From DATLFI01 sp035524895 (GTDB lineage Bacteria > Acidobacteriota > Thermoanaerobaculia > Multivoradales > Multivoraceae): a stretch of 6,462 nt of DNA. The notes under the pieces are model-generated. The model worked only from the letters and a program-made list of their open reading frames with translations, was not told the origin of the DNA and did no database searches. The position numbers and the translations under genes were made by a program. Shown here in pieces: positions 5,931 to 6,462 of this stretch. The DNA lies in the NCBI GenBank assembly GCA_035524895.1, contig DATLFI010000203.1, positions 1-6,462 on the forward strand, read 5' to 3'. Position 1 is the stretch's first letter, and the number at the start of each line of letters is the position of its first letter.

Positions 5931-6462
5931 TCCGAGCGTCGATCGCGGGGGCGTCGGGCTACGCAGGCGGCGAGCTGCTGCGTCTGCTGCTCGACCACCC
6001 GGAGGTCGAGATCGCGCAGGCGCAGAGCGAGCGCTTCACCGGAGATCGAGTGAGCTCGAGGCATCCCAACCTGCGCGGGCGCACCGAGCACCGCTTCGTC
6101 GCGCTCGGGGAGCTGCAGCCTTGCGACGCGCTGTTCCTCGCCTTCCGACACGGCGAGGCGGAACGTCGCATCGACGAGCTCGACGGCCTCGCCCCGGTGC
6201 TCGTCGATCTCTCGGCCGACTTCCGGTTGCGGGATCCGCGACGCTTCGCGGTCTGGCATGGCCGGGAGCACGAGCGGCCGGAGTGGCTCGCGCGCTTCGT
6301 CTACGGCCTGCCGGAGCTCCACCGAGAGGCACTCCGCGACGCTCGACGCGCAAGCGGCGTCGGCTGCAACGCTGCCTGCGCCATCCTTGCGCTCCTGCCG
6401 TTGGTGCGCGCCGGGTTGCTCGACATGACGCGCGACGTGGTCTGCGACCTCAAGGTGGGCAG
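5927..6462 (+). CDS. lysY: LysW-aminoadipyl-6-phosphate reductase (3' partial)
   Basis: LysY, an ArgC homologue, reduces the LysW-bound aminoadipyl phosphate to the semialdehyde with NADPH. The window holds 178 complete codons, about half of the usual roughly 350 residues. The nucleotide-binding start IAGASGYAGGELLRLL (6-21), the HPNLRG segment, VDLSADFRLRD, VYGLPELHR and the catalytic cysteine Cys147 in GVGCNAACA are visible. The GCN sequence at the active site resembles LysY-type enzymes rather than the GCYPT of classical ArgC. Cys151, four residues on, stands where many relatives have Thr or Ala. The GTG start overlaps the lysX stop as GTGA; a G-rich stretch just upstream is the only ribosome-binding candidate. 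It follows lysX directly, and lysZ (the kinase) is expected downstream or elsewhere. Annotation tools may call it argC. Confidence 0.88.
   Translation, partial: MIRASIAGASGYAGGELLRLLLDHPEVEIAQAQSERFTGDRVSSRHPNLRGRTEHRFVALGELQPCDALFLAFRHGEAERRIDELDGLAPVLVDLSADFRLRDPRRFAVWHGREHERPEWLARFVYGLPELHREALRDARRASGVGCNAACAILALLPLVRAGLLDMTRDVVCDLKVG

Noticed and set aside
1..6462. Mobile elements, CRISPR arrays, tRNA or rRNA genes
   Set aside because: No transposase motifs, terminal inverted repeats, spaced identical repeats or cloverleaf-like sequences were noticed on reading both strands.

Overview
The window holds most of an operon for lysine biosynthesis by the bacterial/archaeal alpha-aminoadipate (AAA) route that uses the carrier protein LysW. 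All genes are on the + strand. DNA is strongly GC-rich with GTG starts common, which fits a high-GC bacterium. The incomplete gene at the left edge ends with a tail resembling those of secreted redoxin/cytochrome/copper-monooxygenase proteins of Planctomycetes, Acidobacteria, Myxococcota and related groups. That suggests, but does not prove, an environmental Gram-negative lineage rather than Thermus/Deinococcus or an archaeon.

Layout. 2-244: C-terminal end of an unrelated upstream gene. 245-676: a 432-base control region with a sigma70-like promoter (287-316), a small ORF (369-551) whose last part has 7 Lys codons in 14, mutually exclusive RNA hairpins (531-547 versus 540-553/589-602), and an intrinsic terminator (582-620). 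677-6462: lysS (homocitrate synthase), lysT and lysU (homoaconitase large and small subunits), hicDH (homoisocitrate dehydrogenase), lysW (carrier protein), lysX (ATP-grasp ligase joining AAA to LysW) and lysY (LysW-aminoadipyl-phosphate reductase, cut by the window end).

Together LysS, LysT/U and HICDH should convert 2-oxoglutarate plus acetyl-CoA to 2-oxoadipate. After transamination to AAA, LysX couples its amino group to the C-terminal Glu of LysW, and LysZ (not in the window) and LysY phosphorylate and reduce the side chain. Four of the six junctions are ATGA or GTGA overlaps, one is a 19-base overlap and one a 2-base gap, so translation is probably coupled throughout. lysW alone has a near-perfect Shine-Dalgarno, fitting a carrier needed in quantity.

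The most interesting feature is the leader: a Lys-codon-rich ORF, competing hairpins and a terminator directly before the first lysine gene have the geometry of a ribosome-mediated attenuator that senses charged tRNA-Lys. Such control has been described for the Thermus thermophilus lysine cluster; here it appears with different sequence and a long, apparently Shine-Dalgarno-less leader ORF.
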